A stretch of DNA of 64,000 bases from the NCBI RefSeq assembly GCF_900102965.1, contig NZ_FNGM01000006.1:219654-283653 (forward strand), given 5' to 3'. The stretch is from Paenibacillus jilunlii. GTDB taxonomy: Bacteria; Bacillota; Bacilli; Paenibacillales; Paenibacillaceae. The position numbers and the translations under genes are program-made. The notes beneath the pieces are model-generated. The model saw only the letters and a list, made by a program, of their open reading frames with translations, was not told the origin of the DNA and searched no databases. Below, piece after piece: positions 33,058 through 42,529 of the stretch; the first letter of the stretch is position 1, and each line of letters begins with the position of its first letter.

Positions 33058-34013
33058 AATCCATTTCCCCCCAGCCGTTTGCTGACCGCATTCGCGGACA
33101 GCAGCATCACCATTGCCACGAGTGCTTCAAACAGCCCAACAGCGGCTGCGTAACTGTAATTGGATTCTAGCAGTCCTTTGCGGTATACATAGGTTGAAAA
33201 TACGTCCGCTACGTCATACGTCATCGGGTTGTACAGCAGCAGGACTTTTTCATAGCCGACACGAATCATCGAGCCGGTTTTGAGGATGAACATGATGAGC
33301 ATCGTGGGAAACAACCCCGGCAGTGTAATATGGCGGATCATATGGAACCGGCTGGCGCCGTCCACCTTGGCCGCTTCATAGAGCGTAGGACTGATTCCCG
33401 CAATCGCTGCCAGATAAATGATCGATTCGTAGCCCATATTTGCCCAAATTTCCGAAATGACATAAATCGGACGGAACCAGCCCGGATCAACCAGAAAGTA
33501 TTTTGTCTCGAATCCGAACGCGGCCAGCATTTGATTCAGAATCCCGTGATTGGGAGACAGGAAATCAATGATCATGCTGCTGATGATGACAACGGACAAA
33601 AATGCCGGAAAATAACTGAAGGTTTGAACGGATTTTTTTAACCATTTGTTTCTGACTTCGTTCAGCAGAAGGGCCAGCATGATTGGAAAAGGAAAACCAA
33701 AAATGAGCGTATACAACCCAAGGAGCAGCGTGTTGCGGAACAGCATCCAAAAGTCATGGTTCGTAAAAAACTTGATGAAATGCTCAAATCCCACCCATTC
33801 GCTGCCAAGCACTCCCGAAAATACGCTGTAGTCCTTGAAGGCTATAATCAATCCGTATAATGGCCCGTAACGAAAGATGACGTAAAATAGGATGCAGGGA
33901 AGAAACAACAGAAGCAGCTGCCTGTCCCGCTTGATATGGTTCCACGTTGTTCCAAGACGGCTTCTGGAGCTTTTCTTTGGCACTGTTCTATGGTTAAATG
34001 CCGGGTGTTCCAT
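33051..34013 (-). CDS. Carbohydrate ABC transporter permease, LplB-like
   Basis: This 320-residue protein starts with a basic cytoplasmic tail, then YGPLYGLIIAFKDYSVFSGV, the LplB/YtcP landmark. Six membrane helices and the EAA loop (YEAAKVDGASRFHMIRHITLPGL) follow. It forms the translocation pore with the LplC-like subunit. The binding lipoprotein gene is directly upstream, 39 bases away. Substrates of this subgroup are mostly oligosaccharides from plant or bacterial polysaccharides; the precise one is unknown. Confidence 0.93.
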   Translation of the reverse strand: MEHPAFNHRTVPKKSSRSRLGTTWNHIKRDRQLLLLFLPCILFYVIFRYGPLYGLIIAFKDYSVFSGVLGSEWVGFEHFIKFFTNHDFWMLFRNTLLLGLYTLIFGFPFPIMLALLLNEVRNKWLKKSVQTFSYFPAFLSVVIISSMIIDFLSPNHGILNQMLAAFGFETKYFLVDPGWFRPIYVISEIWANMGYESIIYLAAIAGISPTLYEAAKVDGASRFHMIRHITLPGLFPTMLIMFILKTGSMIRVGYEKVLLLYNPMTYDVADVFSTYVYRKGLLESNYSYAAAVGLFEALVAMVMLLSANAVSKRLGGNGLW

Positions 34014-34052
34014 GCCTCGTCCCCTCCCGTTGATTCACAGGCCTAAGGCCTT

Positions 34053-35642
34053 TTATTTAGGCTCATCGTATCTTTTTTGAGCTTCATTGTAGATCGACAT
34101 CAGTTCCTCCACGCCGCTCCGGCTCAATTCGGTTTGGAAATCCGCCCACTGGGCATCTCCATAACCTGCATCAAGGATATATTTCGCATTAAATTCCTCG
34201 GCGGATTTCTGCAGTGAGGTCTGCAGCTCAGCGAGCTTGGAGGTTTCTTCGTCCGTAAAATTAAGGATCGGATCAAGCGGTTCGAAACGATCCTCCTTCA
34301 CGATTTTATCCTGGGCTTCCTGCTCTTTTTCCGAGAAACGATAGTAGATGCTCCGATGGTCCGGTCTCAGGTACGCTCCTTCCAGCCACATCGCATAACG
34401 GTCCTCCAGCACGGTGATATCCACCAGCGGAAGATCCTTCAGTTCAGGGTATACCGGAAATCCGTCCCCGCCCCATTCGAAGTTAACCCCCTCCACACCG
34501 ATGGTCATAAGTTCGCTTCCGGATGGACTGGTCAAATAGTCGAGCAGTTTGAGCGAGGCCTCCGTATTTTTGTTTTTGGCCACAGCAACGCTGAAATCCG
34601 AAACCTCAGGCAGCGTTCTGACATTGCCGGTAGGTCCAACAGGATTGGCATACCTGAGGTCATAGTCCGGATTCTGCTCTTTGATCTGGTTGTAAAAGAG
34701 ATCAAGGCGGCCGATCCAGTCAAACGTGACAAACGATTTGTCCGTCGTCATCTTGGTTGTCCAGGAGTCCTGGGTATCCGTCAAAAATTCCGGATCAAGC
34801 AGCTTTTCGTTGTACAGCTTTTTCATGAAATCGAGCATGTCCTTATGCGCTTGCTGCACTGCAGCGTACTTCCAGGTGCCGTCTTTTTCATCGTAATAGG
34901 CCGGGTACTGATCCGTGTTGCCGAGCCCCCAGCCGAAGGCCCAATCCCTGAAAATATTGGCCAGGCTTTTTGACGCGTACGGGTATGAATTAGGGTAAGC
35001 TGCTTTTACCTTTTTCAAAGCTTCGTAAAACTCGTCGGTGTTTGTCCATTCTTTAATGCCAAGTTCATCAAAGATATCTTTTCTGAACATGAATCCGTGA
35101 TTCACTTTGCGGTTCAGATTATAAATCGGCCAGGTGTATAGATTGCCGGCTTCATCGCCAAAGGATTTGAGGACCCAGTCGTTTTCTTCCATATACAGCT
35201 TTTTGAAGTTAGGGAGCTGATCGGCATATTCATTGATGGCAACCACGCCGTTTTTTTGGCCGATTTTTTTGAGTTCGGCCGGTTTTAGCCCTGTAAAAAT
35301 GTCGGGGAGCTTGCCGGAGGCGACAATGACTTTTAATTTATCCTGATAGGTTTGCGGGGAGTAGGTCTGAAAATTCACTTTAATGCCGGTCCGTTTCTCC
35401 AGCTCCTGGACAACCAGCTTGCCCGGACCGAGATCCTTGGCATTGCTGGGCAGCATGTAAGTGATCGTGGTCGGCTCATCTACCAGCGGCAGGGTCAAAG
35501 TACCTGTATCGCCGTATTGTCCGGGCTCCTGAGAAGGCAAGGCGGCAGAACCGCCTTTGTCCGTACCGCTGCTGCATGCGGCAAGGATTGATGTTAAAAG
35601 CGTGGTCGCAAGCACAATGGGAATCCTCTTTTTCAGCGTCAT
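34053..35642 (-). CDS. Sugar-binding lipoprotein, LplA-like
   Basis: Starting at ATG 35642 behind AAGGAGGAACG gives 529 residues. The lipoprotein signal ends in LAAC and is followed by a Ser/Gly linker. The body is an LplA-type solute-binding fold of family 1 (ELEKRTGIKVNFQTYSPQTY, DIFTGLKPAELKKIG, FMFRKDIFDELGIKEWTN). The protein should sit on the outer membrane face and deliver an oligosaccharide to the two permeases downstream. It is the first gene of the operon; the promoter region carries motifs shared with the GntR-like regulator gene. Confidence 0.92.
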   Translation of the reverse strand: MTLKKRIPIVLATTLLTSILAACSSGTDKGGSAALPSQEPGQYGDTGTLTLPLVDEPTTITYMLPSNAKDLGPGKLVVQELEKRTGIKVNFQTYSPQTYQDKLKVIVASGKLPDIFTGLKPAELKKIGQKNGVVAINEYADQLPNFKKLYMEENDWVLKSFGDEAGNLYTWPIYNLNRKVNHGFMFRKDIFDELGIKEWTNTDEFYEALKKVKAAYPNSYPYASKSLANIFRDWAFGWGLGNTDQYPAYYDEKDGTWKYAAVQQAHKDMLDFMKKLYNEKLLDPEFLTDTQDSWTTKMTTDKSFVTFDWIGRLDLFYNQIKEQNPDYDLRYANPVGPTGNVRTLPEVSDFSVAVAKNKNTEASLKLLDYLTSPSGSELMTIGVEGVNFEWGGDGFPVYPELKDLPLVDITVLEDRYAMWLEGAYLRPDHRSIYYRFSEKEQEAQDKIVKEDRFEPLDPILNFTDEETSKLAELQTSLQKSAEEFNAKYILDAGYGDAQWADFQTELSRSGVEELMSIYNEAQKRYDEPK

Positions 35643-35672
35643 TAAACGTTCCTCCTTCATGTAAACTACCAA

Positions 35673-35861
35673 TGAAAACGGATACAGGTTTCCTTAAGAA
35701 AAGACGACGAAAATTCCCCCCCCTCCACTTTAGGTAAGCCGTTAATTAGCTCCTTATTAACCCTCATTCATTTGGATCATGTGTGGTTCTTATATTTTAA
35801 TAAGAAATTATCATACACCACGATATCTGTCAACTGGTTCTTTTGTGGTTCATATAAATTC
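35673..35861 (-). promoter_or_regulatory. Promoter-operator region of the sugar-uptake operon
   Basis: The palindrome TTCTTAT-ATTTTA-ATAAGAA lies at 35787-35806. TGGTTC occurs at 35784-35789 (GTGGTTC), 35835-35840 and 35846-35851. The last extends to TGGTTCATAT (35846-35855), whose reverse complement occurs upstream of the regulator gene at 37374-37383. These are candidate sites for the GntR-binding-protein fusion encoded just upstream. The -10 and -35 boxes were not assigned. Confidence 0.5.
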
Positions 35862-35893
35862 AAAAAAAAGCACTTCCAAATGGCAGTGCTTTT
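35862..35893 (-). terminator. Terminator of the GntR-fusion gene
   Basis: A stem pairs AAAGCACT with AGTGCTTT, and eight T residues follow on the minus strand. It separates the regulator transcript from the transporter operon. Confidence 0.82.
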
Positions 35894-35918
35894 ATTGAAG
35901 CCGCTATGCGGTTTTTTA

Positions 35919-37289
35919 TTAATTTGGGCTTTTGGCCGGAAGCAATACTTCAGCCAGTCCCTCTTCATCTGTTAAATACGACATATACTGCTTCAGGCTT
36001 TCCTCGAACCGGATCAGGGTTTGAATGGAGATAGACAGGTCGCGGTACGTCGTGTATTTTGAACTGTAGTCACGGTGCAGCTCCAACCTGGACGGTTTGT
36101 TTTTAATATCAACGGAAACCGTTTCCGTAATATATCTGCTCGCAGGTAAACTGTAGGTGTTCTGCCTGATATAACTCTGCGCCTCGTCTGAAGTGAGATA
36201 ATTCACAAAGCAGGCTGCCGGTTCCTTATGGCCCGATTCCGCACTGAGAGCAATGCCTGTGGACAGAAGGAGTGTCTTATCATTCTTAAAATGCGGCAGC
36301 TGAGCAATATCAAAGGAAAAGTCCGCATTTTTCAGCTCATTCAGCATGTAATACGTGGTTAGCATGACTGATACCTTCTGCTCCTTAAACAACTTCTCAG
36401 CTTCGAATTCACCTTGAGCCAAGGCAAGCGGAAATATCCCTTCCTCCGTCACTAGATCCCTGAGCCAGCGTAACCCTTCAATAGGCAGACTGGCTCTGGA
36501 CTGAGGCGGATTGGAATCAGCCGGAGCTGGATCGTCCTCATTTTGCATCCAGAAAATCGGCCACCGGTTCATGGAAAACAACTGAAAAGCGATACTGTAG
36601 CGATGAGGCGCCTTGAGCTCCCGGAGCAGCGTTGCCAGCTCATCCCAGCTCCAGCTGCTGTTCGGTTCTCCCAGTCTTTTCTCCTTCAGGTGCTCCTTGT
36701 TGTAACACAAAATAACGGGTGAGTACACGAAAGGCCGGGCTGCCAAAACACCCGGTCCCTTCTCAAAATAAGGTGTAAGAAAAGGGTATATATTGTCGTG
36801 CTGTTCCTGCCCGGCTAACAAATCAAGGGACTTGCTCTCCTTGAATTGGTAGATATCCTGGAGGTTAATGGTTAACACATCCACAATTCCGAGCTTGATG
36901 AGATTGGCGATACTGTCTGAATTCACGTAAGGAAGCTCAATCGTTTCCACATGAATATGCGGATGCTTCTCGTGGAACCGCTTGATCAGTTCCTCCATCC
37001 CCGCTTCTTTATACAACGAGGGATATACGCCAAAACGGATGGTTTCCTTGGCAATAGGCTTTGCCACCTGTGTGCCCACCCGGGGAATTTTATTAATCAG
37101 CCCCTCTTGAACAAGCTCATCCAGAACATACCTCACGGAATTTTTGCTTAGTTTGTACAGCTCTGTCAGTGCCAGCTCGGAAGGCAGGTATTCTCCGGGA
37201 CTGTAAGCCCCCGAGTTGATTTTTTGCTTCAGATCGGCAGACATATGTCTGGTTCTGGTCTGAAATGTATGACGATCTATTTTCGCCAT
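35919..37289 (-). CDS. GntR-type regulator fused to a cytoplasmic solute-binding domain
   Basis: This 456-residue protein has an N-terminal GntR winged helix (LKQKINSGAYSPGEYLPSEL, then KNSVRYVLDELVQEGLI). Residues ~95-440 are a family 1 extracellular sugar-binding fold (IRFGVYPSLYKEAGMEELIK, PVILCYNKEHLKEKRLGEPN) without signal peptide. The binding domain therefore acts as an intracellular ligand sensor, in place of the usual UTRA or FCD domain. It lies upstream of the lplABC-like operon, has its own terminator, and probably senses the imported sugar to control the operon. Confidence 0.88.
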   Translation of the reverse strand: MAKIDRHTFQTRTRHMSADLKQKINSGAYSPGEYLPSELALTELYKLSKNSVRYVLDELVQEGLINKIPRVGTQVAKPIAKETIRFGVYPSLYKEAGMEELIKRFHEKHPHIHVETIELPYVNSDSIANLIKLGIVDVLTINLQDIYQFKESKSLDLLAGQEQHDNIYPFLTPYFEKGPGVLAARPFVYSPVILCYNKEHLKEKRLGEPNSSWSWDELATLLRELKAPHRYSIAFQLFSMNRWPIFWMQNEDDPAPADSNPPQSRASLPIEGLRWLRDLVTEEGIFPLALAQGEFEAEKLFKEQKVSVMLTTYYMLNELKNADFSFDIAQLPHFKNDKTLLLSTGIALSAESGHKEPAACFVNYLTSDEAQSYIRQNTYSLPASRYITETVSVDIKNKPSRLELHRDYSSKYTTYRDLSISIQTLIRFEESLKQYMSYLTDEEGLAEVLLPAKSPN

Positions 37290-37373
37290 GGGCTATTTCC
37301 ACCTATCCTCTTCATCTTTTATGTTGTAGCTATACTGCAATATATTTCCTGATTATTATTTTTATTATACCAG

Positions 37374-37383
37374 ATATGAACCA
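37374..37383. promoter_or_regulatory. Candidate autoregulatory site of the GntR-fusion gene
   Basis: ATATGAACCA, the exact reverse complement of a site in front of the sugar-uptake operon, lies 85 bases upstream of the regulator start. A second ACCAGAT-like half lies next to it. Confidence 0.4.
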
Positions 37384-37501
37384 GATTTCCACTCTGAGAG
37401 TAAATTAGTCCGCTTTTAATAAAACTATTTATGTCAACAAACGAAAAAGGAGCTGCTGCCAAGCAGGCTCCTCCACTCACTATTCCCAATATGCTTTTGG
37501 G

Positions 37502-39436
37502 TCACAATGACTCGCTAATTACTCTCTTGTAATACAGAACCGACAGGAAGCCAAAAATGGAATACAGCGCCGTATACAGCAGCATGACCAGGATCATTGG
37601 AGTGAGCATTTCCGTGCCGAAGAAAAACCAGCCGGATTTGACGGCGAAATAGCTGTGGCTCAGGCCAACGACCAGCGGAATACCAAAGTTGAATAGCTGC
37701 TTGAACTGGATGCCGCGTAAAAGATCGCCTTGGGTAAAACCCAGTTTCCGCAGAATGGTGTAGCCTGCCTTCTCCTCCTCCCCCTCATCCATCTGCTTAA
37801 AGTACAGAATACAGCCGGAGGTGATGAGGAAGGTCAAGCCGAGGAACCCGACTATAAACATAATAAGCCCCATATTGCTCCGCTGGTTCATTTCGAATTC
37901 ATACTGTGAAATGCTCATCTCCCCCGGCTTCTGGTCCGTAAAAATTTGATTTGCGTCCTTTAGCTGCGAACGGTCGGCGAGTTCTATCCCGAAGTAATCT
38001 GCTGCTGCCGCTCCCTTAGCACTTCGCAGCTTGGGGTCCTGCCCCTGAGCCAGCTCATCATAAACCGTCTCATCGACCACAAACACTCCAGCGCCTTTGC
38101 TGTAAAAGTAAGGCATAATTGTTTTCCCGGAGATCCCTGTGAGCTGCTGCTTTATCGGACCGTTCAAGGTCTTAAAGCTAATCTCGCCGGTTTCATCCAG
38201 TGACATCATGCTATCCAAAGCGCTGCTATACCCCAGGATCTTGGCTTCACCGGGCTTTACATCCACCCCCTCCACACTGCTGTCGCTGATTACAGAAGTA
38301 GTAAGAACGGTGTCCTTGGAATCCTTCGGTATAATTTTCGCAGCATCAACCTCCATAATGACAGGCTTCATATGAATTTCTTTGTATTTGATTTTCGCCC
38401 CATCCAGCGCCTGTACAAACTTCTCCTTGGCCTCCACCCGCGCAAATCCAAAATCGTCAGGCGAACTATCCTTGGCTGTCGCTCCTGCCGAATAATACGA
38501 GATATAACTGAGCGACAAGAGACCGATTGCCAGCGCAGATACCGTGGTAATGATCGTCAGCAGCAGCGCGTTCGACTTCATCCGGAACATAATAGACGAG
38601 AGCGAGAGCACCTCATTGATGGAAAGGTAGCCCTGTTTACTCTTGCGGATCGCATTGAACACGAAGCTGACCGAGCCTTTATATAATAAATACGTCCCGG
38701 CAATAACCAGAACAAGGGTAACAATCATCGAGATCATCAGTCCGTTCATGCCTGTTATTTTTCCGCTGAAGAGCAGAGTAGACAAATAATACCCTGACGC
38801 GATAAAGCCGATGCCCAGCAGACCAAGGACGATCTCCCACAGCGGCATTTTTCGGATGCGATCCTGTGCGGTGGAAGTGACCTTGAACAGGGAGAGGATG
38901 CTCTGTGCTTTAATAAATGTGTAGTTCATCAGCATGATCAGCAGATATATCGCGGCAAACACAAGCACGGTCTGCTGCAGCGCCTCGACTGAAAAGCGGA
39001 GCGTGGCTACAGATTCAATCGCCAGGATTTTGAACAAAATCATCAGAATCAGCCGTGACACCCCAAATCCGGCACCAATCCCGATGACCATGGACCCGAA
39101 ATACAGGATCAGGTTCTCCGCGCTTAACAGCTTGAAGATTTTTCCCTTTGTTAGTCCAATCAGTTGAAACAATCCGATCTCGCGGCTGCGGCGTTTAATG
39201 AAAATCGTATTGGCATACAACAGAAAAATAGCAACAATGGCCACCAGCAGCACCGAGGATGCGCCAATAGCGGCTCCCCCTTTAATCGTACCCTCGATTT
39301 TATCCATGGACGGGTCATACTGAAGCGTAACAAAAGAGAAATACAGCGCCACACCGAAGATTAGTGCGAAGACGTACAGGTAATAGTTTTTGATGTTTTT
39401 CCGCAGATTGCGCAGGATGATATAGTTCAGGCTCAT
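37502..39436 (-). CDS. bceB: BceB-like ABC permease for peptide-antibiotic resistance
   Basis: This 644-residue permease has the BceB layout: ten predicted membrane helices, two FtsX-type domains ([19 protein letters not shown], and [20 protein letters not shown] near the C-terminus), and a ~200-residue extracellular loop between about residues 310 and 510. Such permeases remove cell-wall-acting peptides such as bacitracin from their lipid targets and pass the signal to the partner kinase. The gene overlaps the ATPase by four bases. The downstream region has a hairpin-poor short spacer only. Confidence 0.92.
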   Translation of the reverse strand: MSLNYIILRNLRKNIKNYYLYVFALIFGVALYFSFVTLQYDPSMDKIEGTIKGGAAIGASSVLLVAIVAIFLLYANTIFIKRRSREIGLFQLIGLTKGKIFKLLSAENLILYFGSMVIGIGAGFGVSRLILMILFKILAIESVATLRFSVEALQQTVLVFAAIYLLIMLMNYTFIKAQSILSLFKVTSTAQDRIRKMPLWEIVLGLLGIGFIASGYYLSTLLFSGKITGMNGLMISMIVTLVLVIAGTYLLYKGSVSFVFNAIRKSKQGYLSINEVLSLSSIMFRMKSNALLLTIITTVSALAIGLLSLSYISYYSAGATAKDSSPDDFGFARVEAKEKFVQALDGAKIKYKEIHMKPVIMEVDAAKIIPKDSKDTVLTTSVISDSSVEGVDVKPGEAKILGYSSALDSMMSLDETGEISFKTLNGPIKQQLTGISGKTIMPYFYSKGAGVFVVDETVYDELAQGQDPKLRSAKGAAAADYFGIELADRSQLKDANQIFTDQKPGEMSISQYEFEMNQRSNMGLIMFIVGFLGLTFLITSGCILYFKQMDEGEEEKAGYTILRKLGFTQGDLLRGIQFKQLFNFGIPLVVGLSHSYFAVKSGWFFFGTEMLTPMILVMLLYTALYSIFGFLSVLYYKRVISESL

Positions 39437-40185
39437 TGCTGGACACCGCCCAATACACTTTGGGTCTTAATAATATCGTTGAAAAAGGACTGACGCGATT
39501 CATCGCCTTTGTTCAGCTGCGTATAGATTTGCCCGTCACGGATAAACACCACCCGGCTGCAATAGCTCGCGGCCACCGCATCATGGGTGACCATAATAAT
39601 CGTGGCCTGGCGTTTCGTGTTCATGTCGGCAAGCTTGTTCAGCAGGTCGGAGGCAGATTTGGAATCAAGGGCACCGGTAGGCTCATCTGCAAAAATAATG
39701 CTCGGATCATGGATAAACGCCCGTGCCGCAGAGGTCCGCTGCTTCTGTCCGCCGGAGATTTCCGCCGGGTATTTGTCTTTCAATTCGTAGATCCCCAGCT
39801 CGCTTGCCACCTGCTCGAACTTCTGGTGGGCTTCTCGCTTGGATATGCCGGTGATCGAGAGCGGAAGCAGCACGTTTTCTTTGACAGTTAATGTATCCAG
39901 CAGGTTATATTCCTGAAAAATAAAACCCAGATGCTGTTTGCGGAACTCCGCCAGCTGCTTCTCCTTCATCCCTGTAAATTCCTTGCCCTCAATTTCAATC
40001 GTCCCCTGGCTCACCCGGTCAATGGAGGAAAGGACGTTCAGCAGGGTGGTCTTGCCTGAACCGGAAGCCCCCATAATGCCGACGAACTCCCCTTTGCTGA
40101 CTTGAAGGTCAATTCCCTTCAAAACTTCCTGTTTGTTGAATTTGTTTCCATAGGTTTTATAAATTTTGTTGGCTTCCAGAATCAT
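39433..40185 (-). CDS. bceA: BceA-like ABC ATPase
   Basis: The ATG at 40185, behind AGGAGTG, gives a 250-residue protein starting [13 protein letters not shown]. The longer open frame to 40404 crosses a hairpin and lacks coding character. Walker A is [15 protein letters not shown], the signature [15 protein letters not shown], and Walker [13 protein letters not shown]; the [11 protein letters not shown] segment is typical of BceA. With the FtsX-type permease it forms a detoxification pump for peptide antibiotics. It is probably induced by the BceRS-like pair encoded upstream. Confidence 0.93.
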   Translation of the reverse strand: MILEANKIYKTYGNKFNKQEVLKGIDLQVSKGEFVGIMGASGSGKTTLLNVLSSIDRVSQGTIEIEGKEFTGMKEKQLAEFRKQHLGFIFQEYNLLDTLTVKENVLLPLSITGISKREAHQKFEQVASELGIYELKDKYPAEISGGQKQRTSAARAFIHDPSIIFADEPTGALDSKSASDLLNKLADMNTKRQATIIMVTHDAVAASYCSRVVFIRDGQIYTQLNKGDESRQSFFNDIIKTQSVLGGVQQ

Positions 40186-40224
40186 GTGGTATTCACTCCT
40201 AGAATGATTTCGATCCCTCCCAAA

Positions 40225-40246
40225 CCCTCCCTTAGCCAAGGGAGGG
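40225..40246. repeat. Perfect hairpin upstream of bceA
   Basis: CCCTCCCTT and AAGGGAGGG enclose AGCC, followed by GC-rich sequence with further small hairpins (GTCCCTGCGGGAC near 40345). It lies about 40 bases before the bceA start and looks like a mobile or REP-type intergenic element, though a leader-RNA role is possible. Confidence 0.6.
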
Positions 40247-40410
40247 CCCCAAGGGCTCCGCCCTCTGGACACCCGGCTAAGTGCAATTAGCGTTGGCGTC
40301 AGACTGGCTGGACTTGGGAATGTGGGGAGTAAGATCGCTTGCCGTCCCTGCGGGACACGCTTAACTGCGGCGGTACCTGGATACGGGGAAAAGACTAAGA
40401 TCAAAAGACT
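40247..40410. other. GC-rich part of the bceS-bceA spacer
   Basis: This stretch is clearly richer in GC than its surroundings, with segments such as GGGAGGGCCCCAAGGGC and GTCCCTGCGGGAC. It carries no ribosome site or convincing start. No gene was recognised. Confidence 0.4.
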
Positions 40411-40595
40411 AAGATCAACACCCCTTGATCATCTGATGTTGTACTATGTCTGATCTAAAAAGATTAAGATCAAAACCCTAAGATCAACACCCCTTGATCA
40501 TCTGATGTTGTACTATGTCTGATCTATAAAAGATTAAGATCAAAACCCTAAGATCAAAACCCCTTGATCATCTGATGCTGCACTATGTCTGATCT
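40411..40595. repeat. Three ~70-bp tandem repeats upstream of bceAB
   Basis: Copies begin at 40411, 40480 and 40550, spaced 69 and 70 bases. Each holds an inverted repeat GATCAACACCCCTTGATC (the third copy has AAAA in the loop) and the string ATCTGATGTTGTACTATGTC (GCTGCAC in the third). AAGATCAAAA direct repeats link the copies. Repeated palindromes in the spacer between bceS and bceA could be regulator sites. Confidence 0.9.
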
Positions 40596-40675
40596 CTATA
40601 GTTCTATCATAAGCGGGTTGTGATATATTATCCTGCGTTTCGCCGAACAAAACAAAGAGGCATGTGACATTGTTG

Positions 40676-41680
40676 TCACATGCCCGCAATACTCAGAAAG
40701 TCGTTTTTGCGCGGAAAGGTCAAGGTAAATGTAGTGCCCTCTCCTAGTATGGATTCTGACTGAATGCCGATCTGCAGCGGCTCCGCGACCTGTTTCGTCA
40801 GATAGAGTCCCATGCCTGTGGCAGCTCCCTCTTGGCGCCCTATAGTAGAAGTGAAGCCTTTATCGTATATCCGTGGTAAATCTTTGGGATCAATCCCTCT
40901 TCCATGATCTTCAATGACCAGCACGGTGTGGCCTGCCGTTTCCCTGCTCTGGATGAGAATGTCGGAGTTTTCACTGTATTTTACAGCATTCGTCAGCAGC
41001 TGCCTAAGGATAAACCCGAGCCATTTGCCATCTGTCAGCACCTCTTCCGCAGCAAGCTCAACGTCAAACCCGATCCCTTTGGGAATACACCATGATTTCA
41101 GCGCCCGGATCTCTTGATTCAGGATCGGTTCAAGCCGGGTCATCTCGATAAACAGATCGTTGTGCATGAACGGAATCCGTTTCTGGTGAAGCTGCTGGTC
41201 CAGCAAATGATGAATCCGCAGCCATTCGTACATTAATTTCGGCTTTAGCGTTTCGTCTGTCAGCCGTTCGATCATCAGCTGCATAGCAGTCAGCGGGGTT
41301 TTAACCTCATGAATCCAGGACAGCAGATCGTCCTTCTCCTGTTCAAGCCGCTGGAAATTCACGGTAGATTCCCTTCTGTAGCGTTCGGTTTGGGCATTCA
41401 CAGCTTCCTGCACTATCTTTTCGAATGGACTGTCCGCTTCCTTGAAGGTGCTCAGATCATATACCTCGTCCCAGGCTTCCATCCGTTGATAGAAACGGGT
41501 CTCCTTGTGGTATCTGAGAAACACAAAAGCTATACATACCATGGTGTTCAGTCCGACAATATACAATACGGGCAAGAACGGAATAGAAGAATCCACATAA
41601 GCCACGAACAAAAAAATGATCTGCAGCCCGCCAAGCAGGAGGAGCCAGTTCAGCTTCTCCTCTATGTATTTCCGTATCAT
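40676..41680 (-). CDS. bceS: BceS-like intramembrane-sensing histidine kinase
   Basis: This 334-residue kinase has only two membrane helices near the N-terminus (LLLLGGLQIIFLFVAYV and VLYIVGLNTMVCIAFVFL) with almost no outside loop, the hallmark of intramembrane-sensing kinases. The phospho-His is in LLSWIHEVKTPLTAMQL, and ATPase motifs are QLLTNAVKYS, DHGRGI and GMGLYL. Kinases of this group read transporter activity through BceB and do not bind the drug directly. Its start overlaps the regulator stop by four bases. The bceAB genes follow after a 490-base spacer. Confidence 0.93.
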   Translation of the reverse strand: MIRKYIEEKLNWLLLLGGLQIIFLFVAYVDSSIPFLPVLYIVGLNTMVCIAFVFLRYHKETRFYQRMEAWDEVYDLSTFKEADSPFEKIVQEAVNAQTERYRRESTVNFQRLEQEKDDLLSWIHEVKTPLTAMQLMIERLTDETLKPKLMYEWLRIHHLLDQQLHQKRIPFMHNDLFIEMTRLEPILNQEIRALKSWCIPKGIGFDVELAAEEVLTDGKWLGFILRQLLTNAVKYSENSDILIQSRETAGHTVLVIEDHGRGIDPKDLPRIYDKGFTSTIGRQEGAATGMGLYLTKQVAEPLQIGIQSESILGEGTTFTLTFPRKNDFLSIAGM

Positions 41681-42366
41681 ATCAGCGCCTCTTCGGTGGC
41701 CATATAGCCTTGCCCCACCTTGGTTTCAATATAGGCCTCAAGACCCAGCGGCTCCAGCTTTTTACGCAGCCGGTTCACATTTACGGTCAGCGTGTTGTCG
41801 CTCACAAAATGCTCATTGTCCCACAGTTTTCTAATAAGTTCTTCGCGCTCCACTATACGGTCTTTACTCTCCACCAGTATTGTAAGGATTAACATTTCAT
41901 TCTTTGTCAGCAGGGCTGTTCCGCGTTCGCTCGTTATCGTATTCTTCACATATTCAATCGTTGCTCCACGCCAAGTCTTCAGCTCGATCCGCTCGGTGCT
42001 GTAGTTATACACCCGGCGCAGCGTAGCCTGGATTTTGGCAATAAGCACATCGAAATGGAACGGTTTCTGAATAAAGTCATCTGCACCGAACTGCATGGAC
42101 ATGACCATATCACTCGGGTGGTCGCGGGAGGACAGAAAAATAATCGGCACATTGGAATGGGCACGCAGTATCCGGCACCAATGGAACCCGTCAAACTGCG
42201 GCAGCTGGATATCAATAATGACCAGTTCAGGCTTGACCGCCGTAAACTCCTGAAGGACCTTCCCGAAATCGGAAATGCCGTATACCTCATACGACCACTG
42301 GGACAATCGCTCCTTAATCTCACCGAAAAGGGTAACATCATCCTCAATGAGCATAATTTTGAACAC
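41677..42366 (-). CDS. bceR: BceR-like OmpR-family response regulator
   Basis: GTG 42366 follows GAGGTGG, giving 229 residues; the upstream GTG at 42375 lies within that ribosome site. The receiver has IMLIEDDVTLF, the phospho-Asp in LVIIDIQLPQFDG and Lys in FIQKPFHF. The C-terminal winged helix (MLILTILVESKDRIVEREEL, then SDNTLTVNVNRLRKKLEPLG) is OmpR type. It should be phosphorylated by the BceS-like kinase and activate bceAB when peptide antibiotics are present. Confidence 0.92.
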   Translation of the reverse strand: MFKIMLIEDDVTLFGEIKERLSQWSYEVYGISDFGKVLQEFTAVKPELVIIDIQLPQFDGFHWCRILRAHSNVPIIFLSSRDHPSDMVMSMQFGADDFIQKPFHFDVLIAKIQATLRRVYNYSTERIELKTWRGATIEYVKNTITSERGTALLTKNEMLILTILVESKDRIVEREELIRKLWDNEHFVSDNTLTVNVNRLRKKLEPLGLEAYIETKVGQGYMATEEALI

Positions 42367-42486
42367 AAAGGCCACCTCGTTTCAAATCTGTGTAACGCTG
42401 GTATATAATCCAGGGTTATTTTATCATAGAAGCTGCAGCTTGGGTTAGGCCTCCTCGCTTCAACAAGGTTTAGTGTGTCCACGGCA

Positions 42487-42520
42487 CAAAAAAAAGGCCC
42501 CGGTGAAGAGAGCCCTTGCT
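42487..42520 (-). terminator. Terminator of the small membrane protein gene
   Basis: On the minus strand AAGGGCTC pairs with GGGGCCTT (one mismatch) and eight T residues follow. It lies just after the stop at 42530. Confidence 0.6.
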
Positions 42521-42529
42521 GATTGGGAC

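Noticed and set aside
40186..40404. N-terminal extension of the BceA-like ATPase
   Set aside because: The extra 73 codons cross a perfect hairpin and GC-rich spacer, with no similarity to the family. The ATG at 40185 has a proper ribosome site.
40411..40595. Possible CRISPR array
   Set aside because: The copies are 69-70-bp direct repeats without unique spacers, and no cas gene is present.
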